From: an uncultured Clostridia bacterium | GTDB lineage: Bacteria; Bacillota; Clostridia; Oscillospirales; Acutalibacteraceae | NCBI GenBank assembly: GCA_945874765.1 | Contig: CAMCHQ010000001.1 | Coordinates: forward strand, 124,001-188,000 | Direction: 5' to 3' | Length of the DNA stretch: 64,000 bases | Shown here: piece after piece, positions 7,957 through 18,009 of the stretch | Numbering within the stretch: position 1 is the stretch's first letter | Layout of the letters: every line of letters begins with the position of its first letter | Notes under the pieces: model-generated | Seen by the model: only the letters and a program-made list of their open reading frames with translations | What the model was told of the DNA's origin: nothing | Databases searched by the model: none | Translations under genes and position numbers: made by a program

Positions 7957-8517
7957 TCACTCTTCTATTTCAATTGTTTCGATAACAACATCATAAACAG
8001 GCTTGTCACCCATACCCGTACGAGTTGAAGCGATATCCTCCAAAACATCTGTTCCGTCTGTAATTTCGCCGAATACTGTATGGTGGAAATCAAGCCACGG
8101 TGTACCGCCGACCTCTTTATACTTATCAATTACCTCTTGAGGATAACCGTTATCTTTAAGTTCTTCCATTTGCTCAATAAGTGTACTCGGAACATCTTTA
8201 GCCTGAACGATAAAGAATTGAGAACCGTTAGTATTAGGACCGCTGTTTGCCATTGAAAGAGCACCGTAATAATTTCTTGCGTCAAGATTAAATTCATCCT
8301 GAAACGGTGTTCCCCAAATTGACTCACCGCCGCAGCCTGTGCCTGTCGGGTCGCCGCCCTGAATCATAAAATCTTTAATTACACGGTGGAAAATAAGACC
8401 GTCGTAGTATCCGTTTTTAGCATGAGTAACAAAGTTTTCGACAGCCTTAGGTGCAAGGTCGTCATAAAGATTGAATTTCATATCGCCTTTATTTGTTTTA
8501 ATAGTTGCTTTAGTCAT
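7957..8517 (-). CDS. Cyclophilin-type peptidyl-prolyl cis-trans isomerase
   Basis: A 186-residue cytoplasmic cyclophilin with no signal peptide. Signature segments: [19 protein letters not shown] (catalytic Arg in FHRV), [19 protein letters not shown] and HTVFGEI. An insertion of about 25 residues ([18 protein letters not shown]-like region) before the last strand is found in clostridial members. It overlaps the upstream glycosidase gene by 8 bases, so the two share a transcript. Ribosome binding site AAAGGG. Confidence 0.93.
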   Translation of the reverse strand: MTKATIKTNKGDMKFNLYDDLAPKAVENFVTHAKNGYYDGLIFHRVIKDFMIQGGDPTGTGCGGESIWGTPFQDEFNLDARNYYGALSMANSGPNTNGSQFFIVQAKDVPSTLIEQMEELKDNGYPQEVIDKYKEVGGTPWLDFHHTVFGEITDGTDVLEDIASTRTGMGDKPVYDVVIETIEIEE

Positions 8518-10216
8518 TTAATTTAACCCTTTCGTTTATCTTTTTTAATGTATCAAAATCTACCTTTTTCACCTCACGGTCATATGTTAAAAGGCCGTTA
8601 AGCTCATCCTCAACATCGGTAACCTGAGTATAAACAATTGCACTCAAACCGTCTTTAATTTGAGGAATGATAGTTTTTGTAAACAGTCTTTCATAAGCCT
8701 TAGTTAACGATTCACGGCTGAAAAAGACCTTATAGCCAAACATTTTATCATTAAAAGTATGTCCTTTGAGTTTAAGACCGAGCCCGCCGAACTCCGAAAG
8801 AACATAAGCACGGTTGCCCTTTTTGACTTTAATAGGAGTAAAGTAGATATGCTTTGAAATAACGTCGCTTTTACCCATATCGTGCCAACCGGAAGCCGTA
8901 TCAACAATTCGTGTTTTATCAAGGGCTTTAAGTTTATCGTAAGCCTTTTTACTGTCGAACTGTCCCCAACCTTCATTAAACGGAACCCACAAAGCTATAC
9001 ACGGGCAGTTATAAAGAGTATCAACAATCTCTTCAAGCTCCTGATAATATAAATCTCTGCCCTCTTTGTCCGTTCTGTGAAAAGTGGCATAATTATTATC
9101 GTTAAGAGTTATATTAATAAACGGAATAACAGATATTTCAAGCCCGTACTTACCGCCGCCGTTTATCATATCCTGCCAAACAATAATACCGTTTACATCG
9201 CAATAATGATACCATAAAAGAGGCTCAACCTTAATATGTTTTCTAAGCATATTAAATCCTGCCGATTTTACATATTCGACATCAAATTTCATTGCTTCAT
9301 TAGACGGAGGAGTTAAAAGACCGTCGGGATAATAACCTTGGTCAAGAAGTCCGTTATGAAAATACGGTTTGTTATTTAAAAACAGTCTTTTGATACCGTC
9401 TTTATCTGTTCCGAGGGAAAATTTACGCATACCGAAATACGACTTAATTGTTTCACCGCAGGCTGAAAATTCCACATTATATAAAAACGGCGATTCAGGC
9501 GACCACGATTTGAAATCGGGAATCGAAACGGTGGTATCCTTAGTTTTGGCAATTAATTCATCACCGTCAAAAATTGAAACTTCAACATCATTCGTTCCGA
9601 AATATTCAAACGATACGCACGAATTATCGTAATCAGGTGTAATCTTAACCTTTTCAAGAAATTCTTTAGGTGTGGATTCAAGCCAAACGCTTTGCCAAAT
9701 ACCGCTTTGACAAGTGTACCAAATTCCGCCACGTTTGATTTTTTGCTTACCACGTGAAAATTCGTTTGTATCTGAAAAATCAAGGCAAACTACTCTTATT
9801 TCATTTTCCCCGTCTATAATAAAATCTGTAATTTCAAATTTAAAAGGAGTATATCCGCCTTTATGTGAACCAACCTCTGCCCCGTTAATATAAACGGTTG
9901 CAATTTGGTCAACAGCGCCGAAATTAATAAATACTCTGCCTTTGTTAAAATCTTTTGGAATGTCAAATTTTCTCTTATAAATCAAGAATTCGCCCGGTTC
10001 AAGCGTTCTGTGAACACCCGAAAGATAAGACTCGGGAGAAAACGGCACGCAAATATCGTACCTGAACATTTCATCCTCGCAATCCGGCATATCATAAAAA
10101 GCACATTTCCACATTCCGTTAAGGCTGATATAACTGTCACGGACAAACTGCGGTCTCGGATATTCACTAAGCGGATTATTTTTATCAAGTTCTTTGCCCC
10201 ATTTAGTAAGTAACAT
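8510..10216 (-). CDS. Glycoside hydrolase family 2 enzyme
   Basis: A 568-residue intracellular enzyme with the three-part GH2 layout: N-terminal jelly-roll sugar-binding domain (about 15-180), a short immunoglobulin-like domain (about 190-265) and a TIM barrel (about 270-555). The acid/base Glu lies in VPFNEGWGQ and the nucleophile Glu in [11 protein letters not shown]2 members act as beta-galactosidases, beta-glucuronidases or beta-mannosidases; the shortened C-terminus does not allow a choice. No signal peptide, so it acts on imported glycosides. Its ribosome binding site (GAGGGG) lies at the end of the preceding ABC gene, two bases away. Confidence 0.9.
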   Translation of the reverse strand: MLLTKWGKELDKNNPLSEYPRPQFVRDSYISLNGMWKCAFYDMPDCEDEMFRYDICVPFSPESYLSGVHRTLEPGEFLIYKRKFDIPKDFNKGRVFINFGAVDQIATVYINGAEVGSHKGGYTPFKFEITDFIIDGENEIRVVCLDFSDTNEFSRGKQKIKRGGIWYTCQSGIWQSVWLESTPKEFLEKVKITPDYDNSCVSFEYFGTNDVEVSIFDGDELIAKTKDTTVSIPDFKSWSPESPFLYNVEFSACGETIKSYFGMRKFSLGTDKDGIKRLFLNNKPYFHNGLLDQGYYPDGLLTPPSNEAMKFDVEYVKSAGFNMLRKHIKVEPLLWYHYCDVNGIIVWQDMINGGGKYGLEISVIPFINITLNDNNYATFHRTDKEGRDLYYQELEEIVDTLYNCPCIALWVPFNEGWGQFDSKKAYDKLKALDKTRIVDTASGWHDMGKSDVISKHIYFTPIKVKKGNRAYVLSEFGGLGLKLKGHTFNDKMFGYKVFFSRESLTKAYERLFTKTIIPQIKDGLSAIVYTQVTDVEDELNGLLTYDREVKKVDFDTLKKINERVKLND

Positions 10217-10218
10217 AT

Positions 10219-11904
10219 TTACCCCTCACTTATAATTTTACCGTTTTTGATTTGAATTGTTTTATTGCATATATCAAGCGCCGCTTTCTTATGGGAGACG
10301 ATAATGCAAGTCACATTATCAAGCGCTTTCAAATTAGTTAAAAATTCTTTTTCCGTCTTTTCGTCAAGGGCGGAAGTAGCCTCGTCAAGAAGTAAAATCG
10401 GAGAATTTGCAAGCAGACTTCTTGCAATTGCAAGGCGCTGAACCTGACCTTCCGACAGACCCAAACCCTTTTCACCTATTACGGTTTCAAGCCCTAAAGT
10501 AAGCTCATCAATAAACTGTTTTGCGCAGCTTACCCTTATCGCCTCTTCAATTTCATCATCGGTAGCGTTAGGATTAATAAACGTAATGTTATCCTTAATA
10601 GTTCCAGATATAAGCATATTGCCCTGCGGAACGTATGAGAAAAGCCTTCTTGTATTTTTATCAACAGGGATATTGCCTTTATCAGTATCAAGATAAATTG
10701 CGCCTGAATTCAGATTAAACACGCCGAGTAAAAGTTTTAAAAGTGTACTTTTGCCGATACCGGATATACCCATAATAGCGACGAAATCGCCTTTTTTAAT
10801 ACTTAGAGAAGTATCGTCAAGAATTATATCACGGTCATACTTAAACGAAATATTTTCAAATTCAATAGATTTAAGTCCTTTATATGTATTCAAGACATCA
10901 ATTTCATTTTTATTGACTTCTTTTTCGTCAGGTAAATCGTCGAGTTCCATAATTCTCTCGGCAGAAGCGATAGTTGTATAATATTTAGGCATAATTCCCG
11001 AAAGAGAAACAAACGGAGACTGAACCTGATTAACAAGCTGAATGATAGCGGTAACAGTACCGTATGTCATACCGTTAAACAAAATACTGTACGCACCGAA
11101 AGCAATTGCAAAAACGGTACCCACGCTGAACACAGCACCGAGACCGACATTTGCACAAATGCTGAAATTACGTTTTTTCATACGGGCGTCAAAATTATTA
11201 TCCTGAAGTTCGTCTGTGGTTTCATTAATTCTGTCCTCAACGGAAAATGCCTTGATAACAAGAAGATTTGATAAAATTTCCTGAATAAAGGAACGTGTTT
11301 TGCCCTCGGTTTCCTGCACTTTTTTGTGAAGCCTTTTAAGTGTTTTCCTGAAAAATCGGGTAATGAGAAATACGGTACAGCCGCCTACAACAAATATAAG
11401 TGCAAAAATCTTATCAATGATAATCAAATATATAAGTGCACTCAAAAGTTTGGCGCCGAAATATGCCGATTCGGGAATAATCGTTGTAAAACCGGACGCT
11501 ACAATTGTTGCGTCATTAAACATACGGTTTTGCAAATCGCCTGTATGAAATGAGGTAACCTTTTGGTAATCCTTTTTAATAACTAAGTCGAGAATATACT
11601 TTTTAAGTATCATTTCAAGCCTTGCACTGCAACGTTCGCTCAAGCTGTTTTTGGTAATATTCAAAACCATTTGAAAAGCAACCAAGCCGAGCATACAAAG
11701 CGCAAACTTAATAACGACATTAAAATCCTTAGCCTGCGTTGCACCGTCGATAATACTTTTTGAAAATTTTGCAAAGAAAACAGATGATACGCCGTATATC
11801 GCATTTAATACAACAAGCAAAATCATTAAAGGAACCTGCTTTTTGCAAACGGTGAACATCCACTTGAGTACATTTTTATCATTTTTGCGGATTTTTTTAG
11901 CCAT
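10219..11904 (-). CDS. ABC exporter, fused permease and ATPase
   Basis: A 561-residue half-transporter: six membrane helices in residues 15-310 followed by an ATPase domain with Walker A GISGIGKST, the Q-loop in FSYVPQGN, signature LSEGQVQR (a variant of LSGGQ) and Walker B ILLLDEATSALD. It probably acts as a homodimer exporting a peptide, lipid or drug. It lies 9 bases after an S24/S26-type peptidase gene, an association that suggests processing and export of a small protein, but no precursor gene is seen next to them. Confidence 0.9.
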   Translation of the reverse strand: MAKKIRKNDKNVLKWMFTVCKKQVPLMILLVVLNAIYGVSSVFFAKFSKSIIDGATQAKDFNVVIKFALCMLGLVAFQMVLNITKNSLSERCSARLEMILKKYILDLVIKKDYQKVTSFHTGDLQNRMFNDATIVASGFTTIIPESAYFGAKLLSALIYLIIIDKIFALIFVVGGCTVFLITRFFRKTLKRLHKKVQETEGKTRSFIQEILSNLLVIKAFSVEDRINETTDELQDNNFDARMKKRNFSICANVGLGAVFSVGTVFAIAFGAYSILFNGMTYGTVTAIIQLVNQVQSPFVSLSGIMPKYYTTIASAERIMELDDLPDEKEVNKNEIDVLNTYKGLKSIEFENISFKYDRDIILDDTSLSIKKGDFVAIMGISGIGKSTLLKLLLGVFNLNSGAIYLDTDKGNIPVDKNTRRLFSYVPQGNMLISGTIKDNITFINPNATDDEIEEAIRVSCAKQFIDELTLGLETVIGEKGLGLSEGQVQRLAIARSLLANSPILLLDEATSALDEKTEKEFLTNLKALDNVTCIIVSHKKAALDICNKTIQIKNGKIISEG

Positions 11905-11913
11905 AAAAGCAAG

Positions 11914-12366
11914 TCACCCCTTTTTGAAAATATGCCTTTTAATCCAGTTTACTCCCCTTGGGAAAAGAAGAATAAAGGGACGTATAGGCAAAAGAGCAAC
12001 CCAAATTTTAGAATAAAGCTTATATGCCTTTGAATTTTGACAATCAATATACTTTTTGCCGTTTTTATAAAATCCGACAAGAACGCCGCATATCATATCG
12101 TCTGTAACATATTCTTTTTTCAATAAATTATCGCCGACAATAACATAATGGTCGTCGCACACTTTCACAATACGATGCATAATATATTTACCCTGCTTCG
12201 TAACATAAACAGGAACATCGTATTTTTTAAGTCTGCCTTTATTTTTTACAACGATAATATTATCACGCTGTTCGTGAATAAGCGGTTTCATAGACGTGCC
12301 CATTGTAAGACCCGTATATTTGCCGTAAGTATCAAGTATTTCTTTAATTGACTTACTCTGTTCCAT
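11914..12366 (-). CDS. S24/S26 family signal-peptidase-like protease
   Basis: About 150 residues. The catalytic Ser is in the GTSMKPLI motif (residue 25) and the usual Lys is replaced by His in the MHRIV motif (residue 64), the Ser-His arrangement of SipW and ER-type signal peptidases. A hydrophobic C-terminal stretch (VALLPIRPFILLF) is the likely membrane anchor. The frame is open to an ATG at 12378, but GAGGA is correctly spaced only for the ATG at 12366. It probably processes a substrate exported by the next gene's ABC transporter; this is inference. Confidence 0.8.
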   Translation of the reverse strand: MEQSKSIKEILDTYGKYTGLTMGTSMKPLIHEQRDNIIVVKNKGRLKKYDVPVYVTKQGKYIMHRIVKVCDDHYVIVGDNLLKKEYVTDDMICGVLVGFYKNGKKYIDCQNSKAYKLYSKIWVALLPIRPFILLFPRGVNWIKRHIFKKG

Positions 12367-12458
12367 TAAAATCCTCATAAAAATATAATATTACAAATAA
12401 ATTATAACAGATTATTATTCTATATGCAACAATAATTAAAACAAACGTACAACTCATA

Positions 12459-12487
12459 TTGACAAACTATTTCAAATATGCTAATAT
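12459..12487 (+). promoter_or_regulatory. SigA-type promoter
   Basis: TTGACA at 12459-12464, a 17-base spacer and TAATAT at 12482-12487. It precedes the flavoprotein gene at 12577 by about 90 bases, leaving a leader of about 80 bases. Confidence 0.75.
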
Positions 12488-12490
12488 AAT

Positions 12491-12568
12491 GTGCAATAGA
12501 TAATAATAAGACAGAGAAATTTAAGTCGAGCTATTGCAGCACGGCTTTATTTTTTTGCGAAAAAAGGA
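12491..12568 (+). other. Structured leader with T-run upstream of the flavoprotein gene
   Basis: The leader begins with GTGCAATAG, which can pair with CTATTGCAGCAC some 40 bases later, and ends in a run of seven T followed by the ribosome binding site AAAAGGAG. It could be an attenuator or an unrecognised regulatory RNA. It matches no riboswitch I know. Confidence 0.35.
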
Positions 12569-12576
12569 GTATATAA

Positions 12577-13980
12577 ATGAATTACGATTTGATAATTGTA
12601 GGCTCGGGTCCTGCCGGTATTTTCACCGCTCTTGAGCTTATCAAGCGTGGTACAAAGAAAAAAATGCTTTTAATTGAAAAAGGCAAGCCGGTTGAAAAGC
12701 GTCACTGCCCTAAGGCTGAGGTCGGTCATTGTGTCAACTGCAAGCCAAGCTGTGCTATTACAACAGGTTTTTCGGGTGCGGGTGCATTTTCCGACGGTAA
12801 ATTAAGTTTAAGTTATGAAGTCGGCGGCGATTTGCCAATGCTTATCGGTGAGGACTTTGCACAGGAACTTATCAACTATACCGACAAGATTTATCTTGAA
12901 TTTGGTGCAGATACAAAAATTGAAGGTATCAACACCGGCGACGCTATCAAGGAAATCAGAAAGAATGCTATCAAAGCAGGCTTAAAGCTTGTTGACTGCC
13001 CTATTCGCCACTTGGGTACAGAGAAAGCACAGGAACTTTATCTTAAAATTCAAAACTTCCTTGCAGATAACGGTGTTGATATGATGTTTTCAACAGAATG
13101 TAAGAACATTATTATTGAAGACAGCGTTTGCAAAGGTGTAATTATTGACGATAAGGGTAAAGACGTTGTTATAAACGCACCTGAAATCGTTATTGCAACG
13201 GGCAGACGTGGTGCCGACTGGCTTGACAAGCTTTGCATTGAGCACAACATTGCCCATAAGCCGGGTACAGTTGATATCGGTGTAAGAGTTGAGTGCAGAA
13301 ACGAAGTTATGGAAAAGGTAAACGAAGCTCTTTACGAGTCTAAGCTTATCGGCTATCCGAGACCGTGGAAAAACAAGGTACGTACTTTCTGCCAAAATCC
13401 GGGTGGTTTTGTTGCACAGGAAAACTACGATAATGACCTTGCCGTTGTAAACGGTCACAGCTTTAAGGATAAGAAAAGTGAAAATACAAACCTTGCAATC
13501 CTTGTAAGCCACAACTTTACAGAGCCGTTCAACCAGCCTATCGAATATGCACAAAAAGTCGGTGAGCTTACAAATATGCTCGGTGCCGGTCACATTATGG
13601 TTCAGCGTTTCGGAGATATCCTTGACGGCAAGAGAACTTGGCAGTATGAGCTTAACAAGAGTAACGTTAAGCCTACTCTTAAAGACGCTGTTGCAGGCGA
13701 TATTACAGCGGCTATGCCTTACCGTGCAATGACAAACATTATTGAATTTATCAAGATGCTTGATATCGTTGTACCGGGCTTTGCTTCAACTGAAACATTG
13801 CTTTACAGCCCTGAACTTAAATTCTATTCCAACAAAGTTAAGATGGACGAAAACCTTAACACCAACATTAAAGGTCTTCACTGTCTCGGTGACAGCTCAG
13901 GTTGGACAAGAGGTCTTATGATGGCATCTGTTATGGGTGTACTTATGGGACAAAAGCTCAGCGAAGCCGAAAACAACTAA
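12577..13980 (+). CDS. NAD(P)/FAD-dependent oxidoreductase (COG2509-like)
   Basis: A 467-residue flavoprotein. The FAD-binding GxGxxG is near the start (DLIIVGSGPAGIFTALEL, residues 4-21), with a second nucleotide-binding segment (EIVIATGRRGADW) near residue 208 and a third FAD contact (GLHCLGDSSGWTRGLMMASVMG) near 430. A cluster of four Cys (HCPKAEVGHCVNCKPSC, residues about 48-64) is typical of this group and may bind a metal or a disulfide. The physiological substrate of the family is unknown. It has its own promoter and terminator, so it is a single-gene unit. Codon use is richer in GC at third positions than neighbours, suggesting high expression. Confidence 0.88.
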   Translation: MNYDLIIVGSGPAGIFTALELIKRGTKKKMLLIEKGKPVEKRHCPKAEVGHCVNCKPSCAITTGFSGAGAFSDGKLSLSYEVGGDLPMLIGEDFAQELINYTDKIYLEFGADTKIEGINTGDAIKEIRKNAIKAGLKLVDCPIRHLGTEKAQELYLKIQNFLADNGVDMMFSTECKNIIIEDSVCKGVIIDDKGKDVVINAPEIVIATGRRGADWLDKLCIEHNIAHKPGTVDIGVRVECRNEVMEKVNEALYESKLIGYPRPWKNKVRTFCQNPGGFVAQENYDNDLAVVNGHSFKDKKSENTNLAILVSHNFTEPFNQPIEYAQKVGELTNMLGAGHIMVQRFGDILDGKRTWQYELNKSNVKPTLKDAVAGDITAAMPYRAMTNIIEFIKMLDIVVPGFASTETLLYSPELKFYSNKVKMDENLNTNIKGLHCLGDSSGWTRGLMMASVMGVLMGQKLSEAENN

Positions 13981-13993
13981 ACAAATACATAAT

Positions 13994-14031
13994 AAAACCC
14001 TCCCTGTTGAATTTTCAACAAGGAGGGTTTT
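13994..14031. terminator. Bidirectional terminator
   Basis: AAAACCCTCC pairs with GGAGGGTTTT and an inner TGTTGAA with TTCAACA. It separates the convergent genes ending at 13980 and 14039. Confidence 0.9.
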
Positions 14032-14038
14032 ATTATGC

Positions 14039-14584
14039 TTAATTAACCTTTTTCTTAATGAAATCAATTATTTTCTGCTTATCTTCGCCGAGGCAGGAAT
14101 ATAAAATGACAGATGCACGTTGAGCGTCAACATAAAGATACATCGCATCATCAGCGTAAATCACTTTATTAATGTCGCTGTATTTTGTATGTGAAACCGA
14201 ATTTTCGGTCGTTTCAACATATTGGTCATCTGAAAATTCAACGGTATAATGCTTAGAATAAGGCAGTTCGCCGTCCTTTTCAAGCATTTTTAATGCTCTT
14301 TTACAAATACGAACTGCACGTTTATTCCTGCTTTTAGGTCTAAGTGCAAAAAACAAATATATGCCGTAGAAAATCAAAAGAAAAACCGTTTCAATTATCG
14401 GAATATATATCGGCATACTGTTCTTTGTTGAAAAACAAAAGAAAACAGCAACCACAAAAGCTATAATTACCGCAATAGAGGCATAAGTTATTTTGTTTGC
14501 CACCTTATAAGCGTGCGAATTTTTATAATTTTCAACATTGAATTTCAAATAATCTTCCTCGGTCATAGTAAAATCATATTTCAT
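14039..14584 (-). CDS. YcxB-like membrane protein
   Basis: A 181-residue protein with two membrane helices at about 33-52 and 59-80, followed by a soluble C-terminal domain with the YcxB-like pattern (YTVEFSDDQYVETTENS, then IYADDAMYLYVDAQRASVI). The function of the family is unknown. Ribosome binding site GGAGAG. It follows rpiB by 22 bases and may be cotranscribed with it. Confidence 0.75.
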   Translation of the reverse strand: MKYDFTMTEEDYLKFNVENYKNSHAYKVANKITYASIAVIIAFVVAVFFCFSTKNSMPIYIPIIETVFLLIFYGIYLFFALRPKSRNKRAVRICKRALKMLEKDGELPYSKHYTVEFSDDQYVETTENSVSHTKYSDINKVIYADDAMYLYVDAQRASVILYSCLGEDKQKIIDFIKKKVN

Positions 14585-14606
14585 AATTACTCTCCAAGGG
14601 TGTCAA

Positions 14607-15056
14607 TTAATAAAGCTTTTCGCCGCTTTCAATTGCCATAATTTGGTCAACACGTGTTTTATGTCTGCCGCCCTCAAATTCGGTGTTAAGGAAAACGTCA
14701 ACAAGCTCGATTGCAAGGCCGGGGCCGATAACTCTCTCACCCATACAAAGAGCGTTTGCATCATTATGAAGACGTGTATATTTTGCGCTGAAATAATCGC
14801 TGCAACAGCAAGCACGAATACCCTTAACCTTATTTGCCGCCATAGAAATGCCGACACCTGTTCCGCAACAAAGAATTGCGGCTGTGCATTCACCCGAAAC
14901 TACTTTATCGCAAGCCTTTTGAGCTGAAATTGCATAATCAAATCTTTCAGGTGTGTAACAACCGACGTCAACGTATTCTACACCCGTTTCGTCAAGATGT
15001 TTTTTAATTTCCTCTTTTAGTGAAAAACCTGCGTGGTCACTTCCTAATGCTATCAT
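14607..15056 (-). CDS. rpiB: Ribose-5-phosphate isomerase B
   Basis: A 149-residue enzyme interconverting ribose 5-phosphate and ribulose 5-phosphate in the non-oxidative pentose phosphate pathway. Motifs: GSDHAGF at residues 5-11, the catalytic Cys in ILCCGTGVG (63-64) and ALCMGERVIG. Length is standard. It starts one base after tsaB ends, with AGGAG upstream, in a tsaE-tsaB-rpiB run. Confidence 0.94.
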   Translation of the reverse strand: MIALGSDHAGFSLKEEIKKHLDETGVEYVDVGCYTPERFDYAISAQKACDKVVSGECTAAILCCGTGVGISMAANKVKGIRACCCSDYFSAKYTRLHNDANALCMGERVIGPGLAIELVDVFLNTEFEGGRHKTRVDQIMAIESGEKLY

Positions 15057-15057
15057 A

Positions 15058-15738
15058 TTAATTCTCCTTATCCTTCTTTTTAAGCTTTAGCTCTCGTTCT
15101 GCCTGACTTAATCTCAAGTAAACAGGCATAAGAGCGGCAGCTGAAATTTTTTCTTTATTTTCTGCGGCAAGCGAAACACCCAAACCGCATTGACACCTTT
15201 TATCCTCAGGCGCTAAAACTGCGTTGTCTATACCCAAATTATCATAGCAAAGTTTAGCACCGTCACCTGCGATAATTACCTTATCATATTTTTTTAGGTC
15301 ACATCTCAAATCGTCAATCGAAATTGCCCTATCCTTACAAAGCCTTGAAACTTTACCGTCTTTTATCTCGAAAAGCGCATTATAAAACTGCATACGCCTT
15401 GCATCCATAACCGAGCATACAACACAATTTTCATCAATAAAATTGCAGGCAATCGCCTCTAAAGTCGAAACGCCGATACATGGAATATTATCATTGAAAG
15501 CAAGCCCTTTAACCGTTGCAACGCCGATTCTGACGCCGGTAAAAGAACCCGGACCTGCCGTAACTGCAATTGCATCAAGGTCGGATATTTTATACTCCCC
15601 CATCACCCTTTTAATCATAGGCAAAAGCGTTTCGCTATGGGTAAGACCTGCATTAATAAATTCACTTTTAATAACTTTTTTTCCGTCGGTCAAGGCAACG
15701 GAAGCCGTAACCGCCGAAGAGTCAACAGATAAAATCAT
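15058..15738 (-). CDS. tsaB: TsaB, tRNA t6A biosynthesis scaffold
   Basis: A 226-residue ASKHA-fold protein needed with TsaD and TsaE for N6-threonylcarbamoyl-adenosine at position 37 of ANN-decoding tRNAs. Motifs: LSVDSS at the start, THSETLLP and AVTAGPGSFTGVRIG (about residues 58-74). It overlaps tsaE by four bases (ATGA). In many Firmicutes rimI and tsaD follow; here rpiB follows instead. Confidence 0.93.
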   Translation of the reverse strand: MILSVDSSAVTASVALTDGKKVIKSEFINAGLTHSETLLPMIKRVMGEYKISDLDAIAVTAGPGSFTGVRIGVATVKGLAFNDNIPCIGVSTLEAIACNFIDENCVVCSVMDARRMQFYNALFEIKDGKVSRLCKDRAISIDDLRCDLKKYDKVIIAGDGAKLCYDNLGIDNAVLAPEDKRCQCGLGVSLAAENKEKISAAALMPVYLRLSQAERELKLKKKDKEN

Positions 15739-16169
15739 TCTTCTTCCTCTGATTTTTTATACATTTTAAAAAGCCTGTCATTTTCACTGAGACGTTCAAT
15801 TTCTATCATAAGCGTATCATCGGGCAAAGCGCCGTAAACATTTTCGCTCCACTCAATTGCCATATACGCATCTGTTTCAAGAAAATCGAAAAATCCTGTT
15901 GAATAAAGGTCGTCCCAGCCGTCAACACGATACATATCAAAATGATAAAGAGTATTTTCGTCACCTATATAAGTATTGCAAATAGCAAAAGTCGGCGATG
16001 AAACATCAACGTCTATTCCAAGACCTTTGGCAAAGCCTGTCGTAAAAGCGGTTTTGCCCATACCGAGCCCGCCGAGAAAAGCCACAACCGAGCCTTTAGG
16101 CAAGCTTTTGGCAACATCTTCGCCAAGTTTTACAGTTTCTTCATATGAATGAGTTTTATATTCTTTCAT
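15735..16169 (-). CDS. tsaE: TsaE, tRNA t6A biosynthesis ATPase
   Basis: A 144-residue P-loop ATPase with GGLGMGKT at residues 33-40, the switch-like SPTFAICNTY and the FHFDMYR-type strand seen as YHFDMYRVDG. It stimulates the TsaB-TsaD complex. The start ATG 16169 follows AAGGGG. It is coupled with tsaB by a four-base overlap. Confidence 0.93.
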   Translation of the reverse strand: MKEYKTHSYEETVKLGEDVAKSLPKGSVVAFLGGLGMGKTAFTTGFAKGLGIDVDVSSPTFAICNTYIGDENTLYHFDMYRVDGWDDLYSTGFFDFLETDAYMAIEWSENVYGALPDDTLMIEIERLSENDRLFKMYKKSEEEE

Positions 16170-16178
16170 AGTATCCCC

Positions 16179-17846
16179 TTAGAAAAGACCGACTGTATTA
16201 CCGTTTTCGTCAATATCGATTTTATAAGCGGCAGGAGATTTTGAAAGCCCCGGCATAGTCATAACCGAGCCGGTTTGGCACACAAGAAAACCTGCGCCGT
16301 TTGAAAGAGATGCGCTTGAAACGGTAATCTTAAAGCCGTGAGGTCTGCCGAGCAATGCAGGATTATCAGAAAGACTGTATTGCGTTTTCGCCATACACAC
16401 AGGCATATTATCACAACCGAGTTCAATAAATTCATCAATGCTCTTTTTAGCTTCTTTAGTATATTCAACACCGTCGGCGCCGTAAATTTCCTTAGCGATA
16501 GTTTCAATCTTTTCATAAATCGGCATATCGATATCATAAAGGAAACGGAAATTATTTTCTTTTTCGCAAGCATCCATTACTTTATTTGCAAGCTCAATAC
16601 TTCCGGCTCCGCCTTCGGCAAAACACTTTGTAACGGCGAAATCAGCACCCTTTTCCTTGCAGAATTTCTCAACAAATTCAATTTCCTTATCGGTATCGGC
16701 ATAAAAATGGTTGATAGCAACAACAACGGGAACACCGAATTTGTGAAGATTATCAATATGAGCGGCAAGGTTTTCACTGCCTTTTTCAAGTGCTTCAAGA
16801 TTTTCCTTTGCAAGTTCATCCTTAGGCACACCGCCGTTATATTTCATAGACCTTACGGTAGATACAAGAACTACACAAGAAGGCTTTAAATCAGCAAAAC
16901 GGCACTTAATATCAAAGAACTTTTCAGCGCCGAGGTCGGAGCCAAAGCCTGCTTCCGTAATACAATAGTCCCCAAGTTTTAATGCGGCTTTAGTGGCTCT
17001 TACGGAGTTACAGCCGTGAGCAATATTCGCAAACGGACCGCCGTGCATAACAGCCGGTGTATTTTCAAGAGTTTGAACAAGATTAGGTTTAAGTGCGTCT
17101 TTAAGAAGGACAGTCATAGCGCCGTTAGCTTTAATATCCTTGCAATAAACAGGTTTTCCGTCATAAGTATAAGCCACAAGAATTTTGCCGAGCCTCTGCT
17201 TTAAATCGAAAATATCATTTGAAAGGCAAAGAATAGCCATAACCTCGCTTGCAACCGTAATAACAAAATGGTCCTCACGTGGAATACCGTTTAATTTACC
17301 GCCTAAGGAACAAACAATGTTACGAAGTGCACGGTCGTTCATATCAAGGCATCTTTTAACAAGAACTCTGCGTTGGTCGATACCGAGAACATTACCCTGC
17401 TGAATATGGTTATCAAGAATGGCACACATAAGATTATTTGCACTTGTAATAGCGTGCATATCACCGGTAAAATGAAGATTAATATCTTCCATAGGAACTA
17501 CCTGAGAATATCCGCCGCCTGCGGCACCGCCTTTAATACCGAATACAGGGCCGAGTGACGGTTCTCTGAGTGCGGCAACAGCTTTTTTCCCGAGTTTATT
17601 AATAGCCTGAGAAAGACCGATTGAAACAGTTGTCTTGCCCTCACCCGCCGGAGTAGGATTGACAGCAGTCACCAAAACAAGTTTGCCGTCTTTTTTATCT
17701 TTAAGTGCTTCAAGTGTTTCGTTTGAAATCTTAGCTTTATAGTGACCGTACGGCTCAATACCTTTTGAATCTATACCGAGCATTTCGGCAATCTCGCTGA
17801 TGTCTTTCATTTTTGCAGCTTGTGCAATTTCAATATCACTTAACAT
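16179..17846 (-). CDS. fhs: Formate-tetrahydrofolate ligase
   Basis: A 555-residue ATP-dependent enzyme making 10-formyl-tetrahydrofolate, the entry step of the methyl branch of the acetyl-CoA pathway and a source of C1 units for purines in anaerobes. P-loop TPAGEGKTT at about residues 65-73; other signatures include [22 protein letters not shown]-type residues, split here as [10 protein letters not shown] and KGGAAGGGY. The frame opens at 17858, but AGGT is correctly placed only for the ATG at 17846 (MLSDIEIAQ), so that start is chosen. Confidence 0.95.
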   Translation of the reverse strand: MLSDIEIAQAAKMKDISEIAEMLGIDSKGIEPYGHYKAKISNETLEALKDKKDGKLVLVTAVNPTPAGEGKTTVSIGLSQAINKLGKKAVAALREPSLGPVFGIKGGAAGGGYSQVVPMEDINLHFTGDMHAITSANNLMCAILDNHIQQGNVLGIDQRRVLVKRCLDMNDRALRNIVCSLGGKLNGIPREDHFVITVASEVMAILCLSNDIFDLKQRLGKILVAYTYDGKPVYCKDIKANGAMTVLLKDALKPNLVQTLENTPAVMHGGPFANIAHGCNSVRATKAALKLGDYCITEAGFGSDLGAEKFFDIKCRFADLKPSCVVLVSTVRSMKYNGGVPKDELAKENLEALEKGSENLAAHIDNLHKFGVPVVVAINHFYADTDKEIEFVEKFCKEKGADFAVTKCFAEGGAGSIELANKVMDACEKENNFRFLYDIDMPIYEKIETIAKEIYGADGVEYTKEAKKSIDEFIELGCDNMPVCMAKTQYSLSDNPALLGRPHGFKITVSSASLSNGAGFLVCQTGSVMTMPGLSKSPAAYKIDIDENGNTVGLF

Positions 17847-17941
17847 AACATACCTCATTAATCTTTAACTTAGCACCTATTATAACATATAATATATAAT
17901 ATTCAACAATTAATTTTAACATAAAAAACACAATTTTTCAC

Positions 17942-17975
17942 TTGACATTGGGGCGTTAATATATTTTAATATAAT
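17942..17975 (+). promoter_or_regulatory. Promoter of the RodA/FtsW-like gene
   Basis: TTGACA at 17942-17947 followed by TTTAAT after 17 bases, with a TATAAT after 22 bases. The start TTGACATTGGGG is identical to the promoter at 24945. Confidence 0.6.
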
Positions 17976-18009
17976 AGGTACAAATTAATATACTCAAAGG
18001 AGATAAAAA

